NCBI RefSeq assembly: GCF_011397635.1
Contig: NC_064760.1
Location: forward strand, 25,617,356-25,681,355
DNA: 64,000 nucleotides
Source: Epinephelus fuscoguttatus
Taxonomy: Eukaryota; Chordata; Actinopteri; Perciformes; Serranidae
Direction of reading: 5' to 3'
Under the pieces are notes generated by a model, which was not told the DNA's origin, did not search any database, and saw only the letters and a program-made list of their open reading frames with translations. Made by a program: the position numbers and the translations under genes. Every line of letters begins with the position of its first letter. The first letter of the stretch is position 1. Below, piece after piece: positions 23,230 through 36,903 of this stretch.

Positions 23230-26200
23230 ATAAACAGCATTCATAGGATCAAATCATGGTTCTCTTTTCATTGGAGCTGAAGAAAAATGTACAATATCAC
23301 CTTACTTTTTTCTCTAAAGCTGCAAATTTCTGGCATTACAGCCTGCACAGTCTGTGACAACTTCTGCAGCACAGCTTCCATGCCTCGTTTGACAGTAAAC
23401 ATTGTTTTAAAATAGAAATGTCTGATGCCATGGTGATTCTGCTGCTGAGTAGGATCTCCACCCGCTTTGGCTGTCAAGAGGCATGGAGGATACACACCTG
23501 CATACGTGTGCCAGCAGAGACACACACACTGAGGCCACTAATCTGACTGTCATCTTTAAGTTAGTGCTGCAGTTTACTGATTTCCTTTGACACCTCCAGT
23601 CATACACTGACTGTGTGTGTTAAACGGGGCTATATGTTAGAACAGCCGAGAGGCACCGAGCTCAGTTCCACCCTCGCTTCGACGTGACACCAGCTGATTT
23701 ACACTAATGACAAACCGGCTCCACTTCTCTTCCTGGGACTGACGCCAGTTTTGGCCTTGCTCGCCTCCAACCCTTATCTTGTTAGAGACAATTGAAAAAA
23801 AAAACAATTACCTGCAGATGCCGCATTGTGCCTGACAAACAAGGTAATAGCAGAGGACAACGAGCAACTCCTCGTCGTTCTCCCTCTCTCATCCTAAGAG
23901 GCTGCACCCATCTTGTAACATTTATAACCACATCTCCTGCAAGCATTGTGACTGCAAATAGCCCTGCCTGCACTTCTGACCCAAAACAGCCCTGGCAGCC
24001 ATCTCTGACTGTTCACTCTTCCTCCTGTTTAAAAAGGGCCAGAATAAAGCTTTCCCTCCAGCATCCCACACCAGGAAATGTTTTGACTCTGTCCAGTTGG
24101 TCTGTTGCTCTCATTAAGCCTTTTGGGGGGTTGAGGGTCGCCGCAGCTCAGAGTCTCTTCCTGAACAACTTTGTTTACAGTCTGGGATAAATAAAAGGCT
24201 CGGCAGGAGAGGCCTGCAAATCAACAGAGGAGAAACAACGCTGATTTTTGTCTTGAATAAAAATGCAATTAGCAGAGCATTTACCTTATGAATAGAGAGG
24301 AATTTTGAGGGGTCTGTCTTGTATTAAAGTTTTTCTAGGAATGAAAATGAACATAACATAATGTGCCACGCCACTCCACATGTAGGTCTCTCATTTTAGA
24401 CTCTGAAGTGTGTGAGGAGACATGCCTAGAGAGATCACACATGACTGAAAGTAACAGAAAACACTAACTGCTAATTAAAAGAATTGTGGCTCATTCTTGC
24501 TGCAACAGAGCAGTTGATTAGAAAGATAATTGAATTGGGAAGTGAGATTTAACAAGGGAGTTGCATGTCTCGTTGGAAAGTAATATGTATACCATCAGGA
24601 ACAAAATAACATGACGGTGTACATGGAAATATTTCCGCCTCGATAATTACGACAGGTATGACGAGAGATGGCCGCGCCATCTGGAGAATTCAAGTTACAT
24701 TTAACATGTGCACAACAACTTCAAGTTACACATGTCCCAATCACCATCACTCTAATCCCAGTAATTCAAGGAGATACAAAGCTAATTTTACCACCTCCTG
24801 CGAGTGTGACTCAACCCAGACATTTCATTTGTTTCAAGAGTTCCTTTGAGATAACGCTTCCTTCCTCTCGACAGCCGCACTTCTCTCAGACTGTCTGAAT
24901 CCTCCTCATGAATAAAACGCGCGGCACGTCAAGAGGAAAAGGAAATATTCAACCACCTTCACTCTCATTTCCCTTGATGATATTTCAACAACACCCTCGT
25001 GAATATGGGCGCGCTTCACAAAAAAAGCACTTCATTAAACTTTTTAAAAATTTCCTTTTAACCATGACACACCTCAAACGGGTGATTATCATTGGCAAGG
25101 CGCCAGCGAGCCGTAGGAGTGCTTTGAAGACATTCCTCAGAGGATATAAATAGTGTATCTATCCCCAGCATCCCCATGCAGACAAGAGGCTGATAAGGAG
25201 CTGGTCAGTCTTCTACTTCCTCACCAGAGTTTCTCCAGGAACTTCTCATATGTACTTCATCATATATTGAACATTTCACACACACTTTACATCCCAGATG
25301 CATCATCAACTTACTGCAGACTGTATGGGAAACAGTGCAGCATCCTTGAAACTAACCACAGCATCTCCTTTTCATGTCTTGTAATAAGTTTGTGACTATA
25401 TATATATATATATATATATTTCCCATAAAGTGTAAAGACTTCTCCCCTCTGTAAATTATTCCTACATATCTTTAGGAAGTTAAAGTCGAGCTGAAGTGGA
25501 CTTTTTCCTGATAAAACAGCTTTATAAAGCAGAGGATTACAGCCATAGGCCCGGCTTGTAGATATTAAGCTCTCTTATTGAACCAAGGAGATTTAATGCT
25601 GGATGGAAGTCCAGCTCATCCTGCAATATCTGAGTCCAGAGATGTTATTTTTAAGATAGAGGGAGGAAGACTGTTTTGTATTTTGTCTGTGTCACGTGTG
25701 AGCTAGCCTTCCTCTGGCATGTACAGAAATGTCACAGTCAGTCAAATCTACTGGACTTTCTTTTTTTCTCACCTTCCCAGTATCATTTTTATTTGTGAGA
25801 GAATAAAGAAAAAAACATTTTTACAACACAATGAAATGAATATTTGGTGGATGAAAATACCCAGATCTGATCTCCCTTGAATGGTGATGTCACACACTTT
25901 AAATATTTACTGACAAAATACTGAGGTATTGTGAGGTGTTGAAATGAAACACACATAGATTTTGCACACGCAGGCCTCAGCTTGGCCATTGTTCTGGTGT
26001 GAGCTAGTGCGATGGTGTGGTGGGGGTGTGAGATTAGACTCTTATGTAAGTTTGGGGGTTCACTGATAAGAAATGACTGAGAGGTCTTGCTGGAGCTTTA
26101 ACTGCAGCGAGCAAAGATATACGTGCGTGTCTGAATTACCTGTAATAATGCCAAACGCTGCATGCAACATTAAATCAGATTTCATTTCCTTTTTTTTTTA

Positions 26201-26540
26201 CATGACACACATTCACAGGCAATACTTGTTTGCCTGCTTATCCCCGTGCTTGTATCCTATGGGGAGATTAATCTTCTTTTTATCTTTACAGAAAACACCC
26301 ACTGTGAAGCAGCTACATTTATGACTTCAGTTTTACCCTGAAGTAGCTCTTTCCTGCTGCTCACTGCAACATTAGAGATTGATCCAACGCAGAGATTTCT
26401 TCTTCAGAGGTGCATGTTTGCAGGATTCATTATACAGTGACCTACATATTACAATTTGTGCTTAAATAACTGACCATGTTTCTTGCAAGTTTGCAACACT
26501 GATGCATTAAAAATATCATTTGTTTTGCTTAACTTAACAT
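23230..26540. other. Gene-free 3' flank of adra2d
   Basis: No exon or RNA gene is supported. Compared with the rest of the window this stretch has few recognisable repeats: a short TA run at about 25397-25419 is the only clear one. ORFs of 60-132 codons (for example 23792-24190 and 24668-24898) have no domain. The low repeat content next to a neurotransmitter receptor could mean conserved regulatory sequence, but that needs alignment to other fish. Confidence 0.4.
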
Positions 26541-26546
26541 TTTATT
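26541..26546 (-). terminator. Candidate polyadenylation signal of adra2d
   Basis: TTTATT on the plus strand is AATAAA on the minus strand. It lies about 185 nt downstream of the adra2d stop codon. It is the first canonical hexamer I see there, and would give a short 3' UTR. Confidence 0.5.
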
Positions 26547-26729
26547 CATAGACTTTTAAATGTGCACACAATACTGGGTCTTTTTTTCTCAATATGATGG
26601 AGTTACATTTGAATGAATCTGGGGAGGGGAAAACAGTCAGCCATGAAAAATGAGCTCTATTAATATAATACCTTCCCAGCATGGAGTGAGACAGGCAAAA
26701 CAGATTTGTCCCAGCATCCCTTTCTGTGT

Positions 26730-28001
26730 TCATGTGCGTTTAGAAGTTCTGCATATGATTTTCTTGAAGGATTTCCTGAAATCCCTGTTGAAAATAGTGT
26801 ATATTATGGGGTTCACAGAACTGTTGCAGTAGCCAATCCAAAAGAAGAGGTTAAAGAGTGCGCCAGGGATGTAGCAGCTGTCTCTGCAGATGGCATGAAG
26901 ACTGTATGTAAAGAAGAAGGGGAACCAGCAAAGCACAAACACCCCCATCACCACCGCCAGCACGAAGGTGAAACGTTTCTCCCTCATCTGGGCCACTTTG
27001 GTTTTGTTGGCTGCGGCCAGATGTTGTCGCCCAGCTGGGTTCTTCTGCTCCGGGTAGAGCTGTGACGCCCGGGCTGAAGCCCAGGAGAGACGGCAGTTCT
27101 GAGGCGGGCAACAGTCTGACCCCTCCACCTTTCTCCGCTTGGTGAAGCGATTATTGCGGGGTTTAGTATCCGACGGACAACAGCTCTCCTCCAGATCGAT
27201 GTCATCCAGCTCCCCTTGCCTCTGCTGGTGGCTGCCGGAGCTCTGGCTACTGGGGCTCTCCGTCTCGAACCGGTCCTTCCTCACGAAACAGGTCTCGGAC
27301 TGAGAGGGCTGCCTCTCCAGGCCGTTCTTGGCCACGAACACGGTGGAGCTGCGCTGCTTGGCCACCTTATAAATTTTACAGTAAACCAGAATCATGATGA
27401 GACCTGGAGCGAAGAAGGACACAATGCAGGAGGAGAGGATGTACCAGGTCTCATCGTTCAGCAGACACTCCCGTTCATCATGTTTGGTCATGAGAAGAGG
27501 AGGGAAGGAGATGACAGCAGATATTACCCACACTACAGCGATCATGGACTTGATGCGCTTAGGTGTCCGCTTCAGGTTGTAGCTGACCGCCTTTGTCACT
27601 GACCAGTAGCGGTCCAGGCTGATTGCGCACAGGTGCACGATGGATGAGGTGCAAAACAACACGTCCAAAGACAAATAGAAAGCGCACCAAGTGCTTCCAA
27701 AGTACCAGTAGCCCATGACTTCATTGGCGAGGGAGAAGGGGATGACCAATGTGGCCACCAGGATGTCCGCTGATGCCAAAGAGACCAGGAAAAGGTTCTG
27801 GGGCGCACGGAGAGCCCGGCTGGTCAGCACCGCTACAATCACTAAAACGTTACCGACTATGGTCACAGAGATGATCACAGTGACCACAAGGATGATGAGC
27901 GCAGTAGCTGCCCCCGTGTGTGGCAAGCCAAACGGTGCGTCCGTGGTGTTCTCATTACTGGAAACGTTTTCCACCAACAGATTTAACTGGGTTAAATCCA
28001 T
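26730..28001 (-). CDS. adra2d: Alpha-2D adrenergic receptor
   Basis: A class A GPCR of 423 residues for adrenaline and noradrenaline, expected to couple to Gi/o at the plasma membrane and lower cAMP. Seven membrane segments are visible, with GNVLV (about 50) in TM1, SLASADIL with D79 in TM2, amine-binding D113 in TM3, DRY at 130-132, catechol-binding S191 and S195 in TM5, CWFPFF at 358-363 in TM6 and NPIIY at 397-401 in TM7. Two N-glycosylation sequons (N12, N18) precede TM1, C106 and C179 can form the extracellular disulfide, and C417 is a likely palmitoylation site. The third intracellular loop (about 216-339) is long, with a serine cluster and an acidic [11 protein letters not shown]. The D subtype is inferred from this loop, the tail and chromosomal context; the paralogue in species with two copies (da/db) is unresolved. 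Intronless, as usual in the family. The start is the ATG at 28001 (A at -3, G at +4): the frame continues upstream but only from a GTG. Confidence 0.93.
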   Translation of the reverse strand: MDLTQLNLLVENVSSNENTTDAPFGLPHTGAATALIILVVTVIISVTIVGNVLVIVAVLTSRALRAPQNLFLVSLASADILVATLVIPFSLANEVMGYWYFGSTWCAFYLSLDVLFCTSSIVHLCAISLDRYWSVTKAVSYNLKRTPKRIKSMIAVVWVISAVISFPPLLMTKHDERECLLNDETWYILSSCIVSFFAPGLIMILVYCKIYKVAKQRSSTVFVAKNGLERQPSQSETCFVRKDRFETESPSSQSSGSHQQRQGELDDIDLEESCCPSDTKPRNNRFTKRRKVEGSDCCPPQNCRLSWASARASQLYPEQKNPAGRQHLAAANKTKVAQMREKRFTFVLAVVMGVFVLCWFPFFFTYSLHAICRDSCYIPGALFNLFFWIGYCNSSVNPIIYTIFNRDFRKSFKKIICRTSKRT

Positions 28002-28096
28002 TCTGGCTCCAGTTTGTCCTTTTGTATCATGTTCGTTGTTTTGCACCCGTTTGCTCTCCAAAACAGCTAAAACTGGGTGCGCTGAGCTGCCTTCCA

Positions 28097-28177
28097 CTAA
28101 CGTACGGAGATACGTTGCGCGTAACGCTCCTGGTCAGAGTGTAGCCCACATAAGACGCAGCACCTGCATAAATACAT
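28097..28177 (-). promoter_or_regulatory. Upstream ORF in the adra2d leader
   Basis: On the minus strand, an ATG at 28177 opens a 26-codon frame that starts MYLCRCCVLCG and ends in TAG at 28097, 95 nt before the receptor ATG. It is rich in cysteine and arginine. Other short upstream ATGs lie farther out (near 28222 and 28321). Short leader peptides are known to reduce translation of the beta-2 adrenergic receptor mRNA. A similar role here is an inference and requires that transcription starts upstream of 28177. Confidence 0.4.
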
Positions 28178-28443
28178 CTCCTCAAACAGAAAAGCCCTTT
28201 CTTAGAGGTTCACCGAATCATCTCGATGGTCACACGGGGTTCTGAAAATATCACGGAAAGGACACAAGAGTTCACAATCCAACGCTCCACGAGTTAAGTC
28301 GCTCCTCTTCTGTCATGTTGCCATGCGTAATGCTGCTTTTGCGTTTTGGTGAGCAGCATCGCTTTGGAGACACACTGCTGATGGAATGAATGCCCACACA
28401 GGAGGGAGGCGGTGACATCACTCCAACCCATCTCTAAACTTAA

Positions 28444-28569
<126 letters not shown>

Positions 28570-30001
28570 TGTTTAGACAGTTGGATTTGAGATTTCTTTG
28601 AAATTTTAAGTGTCTTCAGGCGAGCCTTTGGGCTTATTGTGTTGTTTTCTTTCTTTTCATATTTAACTTTTCTCAGCATTACATGTGCAGCTTGTGGAGA
28701 GTGAGAAAAATACAGCCTTGTGTTGCACAACAAAATGCACCATTGTAGCTTTATATTTTAATCATTTGAAATGATTATTTTATGACACTGGCAGCACTGT
28801 GACGGGGATGTTTAAGGTGAAATGGCCATTAAGAGTCACTGATGGATATGTGGGTGAAACAGCACAGCAGGAGGCTTCTCTGAACTTTATCAGCCCTGCA
28901 GGGCTGCCAATTAGTAAACTGTGGTGTTCAAAGTAAAAGGCTTTCATGCTACAGTGATTGACTGATCTGTACTTGCATTTTGTCTCTGAAATTCAGTGTT
29001 ACATTTTTTATGGTCTACCTCTCTGATGGAGGCCTATACTTGCCTGTATGCACCCTCACTCTTTTCCATTATTCATACACTATAATCTAGCATGGTTCTG
29101 TGCTGGCACATGGAGGTGACCATAATACCTGTTACTGAGAAGTCTGCATCTGTTTGCTCTGAAGGTCTGGTTATATAACATGTGTGTGGCGGCGTCAGGC
29201 AGGCAGTCGTAGAGCCAGGGGATATTTACCAGTCAGGAGTGATACAAAAAGACGCACACACTCATGGCCAGCCAGGGGTCATTGTGAAATAAAACTATGA
29301 AATGAAATTAATGCTGAGCTGATGAGTCGTCTGCGCTCACCAGATGCACTTCATTAATTTGGGATTTAAAAAAAAAAATCTATTTGTGAAGTAAAAAGCA
29401 TCTGCCGGAAGCCTGTCAGTATGGGATCATGCAGTCCAGCTAAAGCTGCTCGATGGATGCCAACATTAATGTTGGTGTATGTGTGTGTGCGCATCTATGT
29501 TCATCCTCGAGAGTGAGTTGTCTGGAGGCTGAGCATCCCTCAGTGGCTGCAGTGAGACGAAACACAGAAGTAGATTTGGAGGAGGACGTGGAGGAGGATT
29601 CGGACAGCTTTGCTTCTTTCTCCGTTTCCTCGGTCTCTTGCTCTGATCTCATTCCCCTGGATGAACATAAAAAACAGTGAGGATCATCTAAAGGGTGACT
29701 GTCACCATATATCAGTGGTATGTAGACGTTCCCTTAAGGCCCTACCTGCAAAGGCAGAAAGGAAAAACACTGACCTCAGTAACCAGCATCCTCCAACACA
29801 AACATGCTCTTTACAAGCAGGAAAAACAGCGTTCTTTTGTGTCTGACTTTATAACTTTCGGGGGATTCAAGAAATGACATACAATTATAGTTATTGCAAA
29901 TCATGTTATGCAATCATTTGCCAGAGCATGCAATTACACACATTTTCTCTGTTTTATTAAATTATTTCTTATATTTTTCATTTAAACATTAACTTTCAAC
30001 T

Positions 30002-30002
<1 letters not shown>

Positions 30003-30046
<44 letters not shown>
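30003..30046. repeat. (AGAT)11 microsatellite
   Basis: Eleven uninterrupted AGAT units. Confidence 0.95.
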
Positions 30047-31100
30047 GTCTTTCTATGTGTTTTAAGTACGTCATTATGTGTTTTTTATCATTGCCCTGTC
30101 ATTTGTCAGTTTTGGTGGTTGTTTTTAACCTGATAAATCGCCCTGAGACCCTGTGTCCTCATATAAGGACATCACATTGTGGGTTTACTTGAATTATACT
30201 TCATTCTACTTGACTTAGACCTGTTGTCCTCATTCGTGGACACTTTTTGTGCCATCTAGTGACAGTCAGAGCACAATACACTAAACGATGTAAAAACAAG
30301 ATGGCAGCCATCACTAAAAAGTCAGTCTGCAGCTGATCCCAACCCAAAAGCAAACAAGGTCCAAAACCTGATCACGTTTTATGGTTGAAACTTGTTTATT
30401 CATGATTAATAATGTTTGTAGTTTGATATAGCAACAAATTTGACCAATTTTAGCAACAGTAACAAGCTAAGACACTGTAAATTAGGAAGCACTCGTTTGA
30501 GGACATTAGGACTTTATTATGGTTGACAATATTTAGTTTTTTTTTATATGCTTATCGTGCACTGGTCTTAAATAGCTAGGAGAAATTAAAAATGCATACC
30601 AAACAAAAGTTCAGGTCTCAGGAGGATATGAATATAATATATAATATATATACTTAAACTGATGTTGCAATACCTGTCTGCACCTGTAACTTTTACAATG
30701 CCAAAAAAAAACAGAAATTATGCAACAGCTCCAACAGTTCTCTTGTCCTGCTCGCAGGTGTTGACATCATCTAGTCAACACAACAACAATGTGTTTTGTC
30801 TTGTTTGTGCACCGGCTCTACCTTTGTTCAAGACAATTGTTTGGGAGAGAAGAAACAAAACTGTCTCCTCAATACTCTTGTCCTTTCTAATCCAAAATTT
30901 GATAAGTGCAGAATTTACAGTTACATAACGCACATTGCTAAATATCACTCGAAGCTGAAAGTCACTGCAATATGCTTTGTGCTATGAGGTAATGCACAAC
31001 TCACTGGCACAGACTCCCACACACCTTCCTCCATTCATACACATCATTAGAAAATGCACATGTGTTGAATTATGGGCTGCACATTTAGTGTATGATTTTA

Positions 31101-31140
31101 AGAAAGAAAGAAAGAAAGAAAGAAAAAGAAAGAAAGAAAA
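31101..31140. repeat. (AAAG)n microsatellite
   Basis: About nine AAAG units with one interruption (AGAAAAAGAA). Confidence 0.9.
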
Positions 31141-33910
31141 GGACACATGCAAAATATCCATAGTGTATTTATAGACACATGCATGTACTCTTTATTATAT
31201 ACTTTATATCTTGACATAACAAGCTGTTGAAACCATTCTGAAGTAATCACAGAAAAATTATTTTGCGATCTGGGGGAAATTGAAAATGAAAAATAATTCC
31301 GCACATGTTCCTTCCAGCCTTTTGTACCTACTATTCTGAGCAATACAAACAATACCCAGCATCCTGTCACTTTGGATCCAGTTTCCTGTTATGATGCAGT
31401 CACCACACCAAACGAGGGGTGGGTACACGTCCAAGCCCGTCCTGAGGTTCCCGCCACTGTGAGGCTAAAGGTTTTCCCACAAATTAAGAAATCAAATCAC
31501 ATTTCCCGTCAACCAATCATTCAAACAATTAGTTTCCAATTGAGAGTAAGAAGCGTCGTTAAAGAGGCAGAACTAATCAGCTATTCGGACTATTACATGT
31601 TCGACGTCCTTGTGGCACACATGACCCCTCTGTGACGCACATGCCAGATTCATTTACTGTCACAAATTTAAAATATTGGAAGCTCTCTGCAGCCAAAACA
31701 TTTACCGAGTCACCTGAATGGCTTTAATCTCATCAACTCACCAATCACTGTGGTTTGACAACTTGTCCCACTGCCAGCAGGTAATGTTTGAGTGATACGG
31801 TTTTAGTGATAGTTACAGCTCCAAGAAATTATTCATTAGCTTGGCAGTGGTTATTAATACTCTCGCTAAACACCATTTCACTGCCAAGTCAGTGCGCTTA
31901 TTATACGCCACACACACACTTTTTCTCACTTACTTATAGTAAGCTTTTTTTAGCTCACTTAAAAACAAAAGTGTGTCCTATACATCCAGGCTTGCAGGAG
32001 GCTAACAAGAGAGGTTTCTACTTCTGATCAGCCTTTATGGGAAGTAAACATGTGGCATGCTGACATATGATGATGTTACCGGCCAGACAAGACTGTAGAT
32101 TTAAAAAAAAAAAAACAACGACAACAAAAGACCCCTGAGAGGGCAGCCATATTCAGAAGCGACTGATTGCTGTGTTTCCCTCGCTGCCGCACTTCTCTTA
32201 CCTTCCTGTTTTCTTCTGAGGAGGCTGTTTAGGCTGGTTGTGAGCAGAGCCCACTGCTGCGTTATGTAACATTCCAGGAATAAATGGCCTGAAGGGGTGT
32301 GTGAAAACCTCATCTCAGGTTGCAGGTGATTTGCTACAGTAAACATTTTATCAAAAAAATTTCAGCCTGCAGAACTTTAGCCAGGACCCCATATGATTAC
32401 TGCATATGCATAATTATAAGTGTGTGTGTGTTACAAGATCCTTGGCTCTGGTTGATGTGTATACTTGTGGGAGATAGCACACAAGGAAGTGGGAGAGGAG
32501 TGTGTGTGTGTGTGCGTGTCACACAGCCACACAGTGATTCACTTTCTTTTTTCAGAGATCACACATCTCTCCATGTCTCCCACCTTCCTCAAGTGTTGCT
32601 ATTGCTGTCAGTAGGCTTGGCAGGTCTGGATAAATACATGACTGCTGACCTTTATTTGTGTCCCAAACAAACAAGATTTCCCCTTAAAGTTTTCCACACC
32701 CACACAGGAATATAAAATCACAAGCGGGTTAATGAAGCCTTAAAGGTCGCACGTGTCACTACATTCCCTGATGCAAGTTTCACCTTGAGTTTCTCCCAAA
32801 GTTTGGGATGGCTTTTTATCACCATAGCTACAATTATGTCAATTGGACTTTTTTTTTGTTAATTCTTAGCTTCTTTTAACAATTTCAAATTCTTAAGCAG
32901 GCGTGCCGCCATTTCTGTAGATCATTAAAATGGCCTTGAATATGTTTGAACTGGATCTGATCAACTTGTTTCATCAGCTGCTCCCTGAATTGGAATGCAG
33001 TATAAAGGACTTCATCTCTGATAAAGAGCTGTAATGGTTGTGTATACACATTCAGCGGAGGAAGGAGCTTTTAAATTTCACTTCCAAGACTCTAGAGAAT
33101 AGGCTTCCTGCAAAAACACTTCAGTGAATGAGATCCTCCATCTCATTTTAAGGGAATGAAGACATTTGTAGCTGCTTTAAAATGACTCGTGTTCAGGGTG
33201 TTTGGTGTGATTTGGTTAGTGCGCTCGTTGACTGGGAGCTGTGGTTTAAAATGAAGACAAATGGATGAGGAAGAAGATGCAACATGTGAGTGCGAGGGCA
33301 AATCAAGCCTTATTTTATCTCACATAGTGGGATCAATTCACTACACTGTAAGGTGAGGAAAAATCCTTCCTTCTTAAGTATTGTGTCAACAACACTTCAA
33401 CATTCACCCCATTTACACTGCAAAAGACGAGTGCTGACTCAGAGCCCATTGATGACTCACAAGTCATTATGGTTTGGTTATTGTAATAAACTATTAAATA
33501 TGAGCTATCAGATGACGTAGATTGGAGGAAACATGAGTTGTGAATGCTTTGCTAAAGTGATTTAATTCATTCCATCTTTTAGATGGGGGTTATTTATGCT
33601 AAGAATGAGATCCAAGGCGTTGTTCAGTGAAGCAGTGTTCATTCACTGAATGAATGAGAGAATGAACAAAGCGTAGGACTACAGTTTGGACTCAGGAACA
33701 GGAAGAAAAGGTATTTGTTACCAAAATCAAATCTGTTTTTTCTACTTTTGAATTTGGTCTCAAATTAAGTGTTGGACAGGTACAGGCTATGGCCTATATT
33801 TAAACCTGCTGGTGGTGCTCAAAGACAATTTAGGGGATCACTAATGTCATATATCAGATACAAGGCTGGGCGACCAACATAACTTCAAGGATGAGAACCA
33901 CTAGGCTATA

Positions 33911-34010
33911 CATCTCATCTCGTCATATTCTGATACTTGGGCAGAAGCTTGCAGCCTTTTGCGTTGTATCACATGAACACTGGTCTCCTGGGTTAAAGTC
34001 CTGTGCTTGT
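33911..34010. repeat. MITE fragment with TCTCATCTCGTCATATTCTG end
   Basis: The left edge resembles the inverted end of the MITE at 40333-40829. The block at 33982-34005 (GGTCTCCTGGGTTAAAGTCC) is shared with 5708-5730. No ORF and no right end. Confidence 0.4.
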
Positions 34011-34065
34011 TGAACCAGTTGTCCTCCCCTCCCACCTGCCCTAAGCAAAGTTATACTTTTCTAGT

Positions 34066-34215
34066 TATACAAAGATATACTTTATTGATCCCCAAGGGAA
34101 AATTCGAGGCACCTCGACAGTGCCCAGGAGGTGAACTGGCACCTCTCCAGCTACCAGTCCACACTCCATATTTGGTCTGGAGGGGGACTTAATCCGGCAA
34201 CCGTCCGGTTCCAAA
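34066..34215 (-). mobile_element. LINE 3'-tail fragment (Rex1-like)
   Basis: The text AGATATACTTTATTGATCCC and AAGGGAAAATTCGAGGC, followed by AACTGGCACCTCTCCAGCTA and TAATCCGGCAACCGTCCGG, is a widespread fish retroelement tail read in reverse. The family name is from recognition and is tentative. No coding capacity remains. Confidence 0.45.
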
Positions 34216-34403
34216 CCCCACTAAACACCACTAAAAGATTTTCTATAGCTATGCTAGCACTGTGGCTCTAGCGAGGGCAATGTCATTCTGTGTGTCCGCT
34301 TATTCTGTCCAGACTGAAATAACTATGACCAAATACATGCAATAAGTGAATGTTAGCAGGCTAAACTACGATGGTGAACATGGTTAACATTATACCCTCT
34401 ACG

Positions 34404-34778
34404 CTAGAGCTTTGATTGGGTCAAAATTACATCAGGCCCAACCTTACATGACATTTCAAAGCTTGACCAGAGTCCAAACCATGGCCACAGTTTTGGGTCT
34501 GAGCCTGATTAAAAACTGATATTTCCACTGCAAATTTTTTCTATATTAAAATTTTATTACAAGCTTAATTCGTCATTGTTTTCAGTGCTGTGACAGACAT
34601 TTGTGACATTCGTAAATAGCCAAATTTGGGCACCAATCTGGTGCAAGCTGGACTGTTTGTAAATATGAGATGTTTATACGATTCAAACCTGCGGAAATGT
34701 TGAGAAATGAATGCTTGTCCCAAACTTGGCACGATGGGTTGGGCCCGATTGAGTAAGGGCAGATAATCAAAGCTCTAC
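34404..34778. mobile_element. MITE with CTAGAGCTTTGAT ends
   Basis: The left end CTAGAGCTTTGATTGGGTC and the right end, whose complement reads GTAGAGCTTTGATTATCTGC, are inverted. Second inverted blocks (CAGGCCCAACC and GGTTGGGCCCGATTG) lie inside. The element is about 375 bp with no ORF. The final 20 bp (34767-34786) are exactly duplicated in tandem at 34787-34806. Confidence 0.65.
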
Positions 34779-34806
34779 TTTATACATCAAAGCTCTACTT
34801 TATACA

Positions 34807-36903
34807 TCTTAGCTTAGCTTTCGCATTCAGCTCAAAGCACTGTGGCCAAGTACACATAGCTGCTAGCACAACTGTAGACTCTTATTCTTGCTATAAAATG
34901 CCAAAGTTTTTACTCCTGTTACTTTGTGACACAAAGAAAGTTGTCTAATACCACATTAAGTGATTTCAAATTAGGTCTCATGGTCCCTGTCCTCCAGTGT
35001 CAGCTGTGAAAATGAAGTCATTTACCTCGCAGCAATTCTTGTTAACTCATAATCTCCACAATTTGCCACTTCTCTGATTCTGCTGCTGTGTACATGTCCC
35101 AGCTCTTGAAAGTGAACTGTTAGTATTCAAGGTATCCCTCTGCAGCTTGCAACCCGGCCAAGTGCTTATTAGAGCATTCACTGTGAATTTGACTTTGGCC
35201 CCGTTCCCTGTTATTCTTGCGTCAGCCTGCACTGTGCCATTGTGCCTTTTTATTATCGCAGAAAACATCTCTGTTTATTAACTATAAACGTTTTTCTTGG
35301 CACACAATGCTGCTGTCTCAGATACAGCACATTATTTACTGGAATGAAAAATGGGGAAAAGGAAAAGGAACAATTTCTGGCTTTTTTTAATCTTAACTTT
35401 TAATCATGATTGATTCACTAGTATTTTTTTCCTATTGGTTGAAAATCAGTTCCATTTAAAATCTCCCAAAAGCCACAGGACACACTAATATTGCATTAGA
35501 ACACTAAGTACATTGACTTTTTATTTCATACAGTAAGATCCATGATTTCATGTACACTTTATTAGAATCTTAAAGGGCATCTGGTTGCTATCAGATTTCT
35601 AGTATAACCAAGGCTTCCACTCGTAACTCACAAACTTCCAACATCCATGAAATGAATGCTGTGCTATATTATATTTGACTTAGCTGTGCTAGACTGCGCT
35701 TTAATGGATGGACTATGAGAGAAGAAGCTGCATCCCTGAGAGAGGCATGGCAGCAGAATAAGGCATCTTAAAAATTGCACTTGACATGTTTGATTTTTTT
35801 TTTAGGTGTTTACAAAATGGCAGATTCCAAAATATCTTTTCATTCACCCCGACATGGTGCCCGGTAGTTCTTAGAACCAGTATACATAGCTGTCCACTGA
35901 AGGATCCTGTTGTGACATCCATCAGCCTCGGAGGTCACAGATTGCAGAGTGAGTCATCGGGCTCTGGTCCACCATCAGCCTCCTCTGTCTCTGGACCTGG
36001 CACGCTCTGCTAGTCAAATGAACCTTGTTAGGGGTACTGTACTGCTCCTCAACCAGAGAGAGAAAAACATAAAGAAAGTGACTAACATAGTCCTGGATTT
36101 GATGGCGGGATGTGTGGCAGGCATGGTCTAAACAGCTTAAGAGCATGACATGGATGTGGACAGCAAAACAAAAAAGTGAGGAGGTGGTTGCTGGAGACTT
36201 CTCAGACAGCGTCCTTGTGATACCCATCCCTGTCAAACTTTGTCAGACCTCTTTCTCTTGTTGTCTCTTTCGCGGTTTTGCGCTGACAGCTGACACTTGT
36301 TGGATCTGTAAGCTGTTTCACTTTCACCCCTCCATCTTCCTCTACCTGCCTCCCTCTCCCCTGTTGTCACGGCTCATTTCCATGAGATGGGGCTCTCTGC
36401 CCTGACCATCTGGTGGGGTTTTTTAGGATGCTCAGCCCTTTTCCCTTGCCATGCTGCTTTGTGGCAACAAACCTGTGGCCCTAGTGCTCATGTCTCTTTC
36501 TGCGTAATCACACAGGACCACAGGATACACTGCCTACATGCATCTGTGTCCAAAAGCTACTGTGACCCTGGCAAGAGCCTGGTGACCATTATCATCCCAT
36601 GTAAATATAGATATTACAGGCAACCATGGCAATGATTGTTCCACTTGATGCTGTTTATTATAACTCTCACTGAAAATAACATAATCACAGGTTTAAGTGA
36701 TTATGAGCAGACTATAAAAGGGGATAATGAACACCTATGGTTAAACAGCCCAGTAGCAATAAGAAAATGTTTGGCACTGTATGTTTCTGCAAACCAAGAA
36801 TATGTTATATTTGTACTTTTCATATGTCACTTACATATGTCTCTTATTTTGACTTACAAGAAGGCAGTTTCACCAATCAGTAATTAGCCCTCCACACTTC
36901 TTA
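34807..36903. other. Gene-free stretch
   Basis: No supported exon or RNA gene. ORFs of 60-104 codons between 35713 and 36887 overlap on both strands and have no recognisable domain. Confidence 0.45.

Larger units (their letters stand above)
28570..33910. other. Gene-free stretch upstream of adra2d
   Basis: No supported exon. It contains a GATA-type tetranucleotide run and an AAAG run (listed separately). A segment near 30135-30290 with CCTGTGTCCTCATATAAGGAC and TTGTCCTCATTCGTGGACAC looks like part of a dispersed repeat. ORFs up to 131 codons have no domain. Confidence 0.45.

Noticed and set aside
23792..24190. 132-codon plus-strand ORF
   Set aside because: No domain, no splice context and random-like composition. 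It cannot be distinguished from chance without transcript or conservation evidence.
28002..28097. N-terminal extension of adra2d by 32 codons
   Set aside because: The frame is open upstream, but its first codon is GTG, not ATG, and no ATG lies between it and 28001. The ATG at 28001 has a good context and matches the family's length.
27715..28245. Plus-strand ORF of 176 codons opposite adra2d
   Set aside because: It is antisense to the conserved receptor gene, with no domain. Constraint on the receptor explains the open frame.
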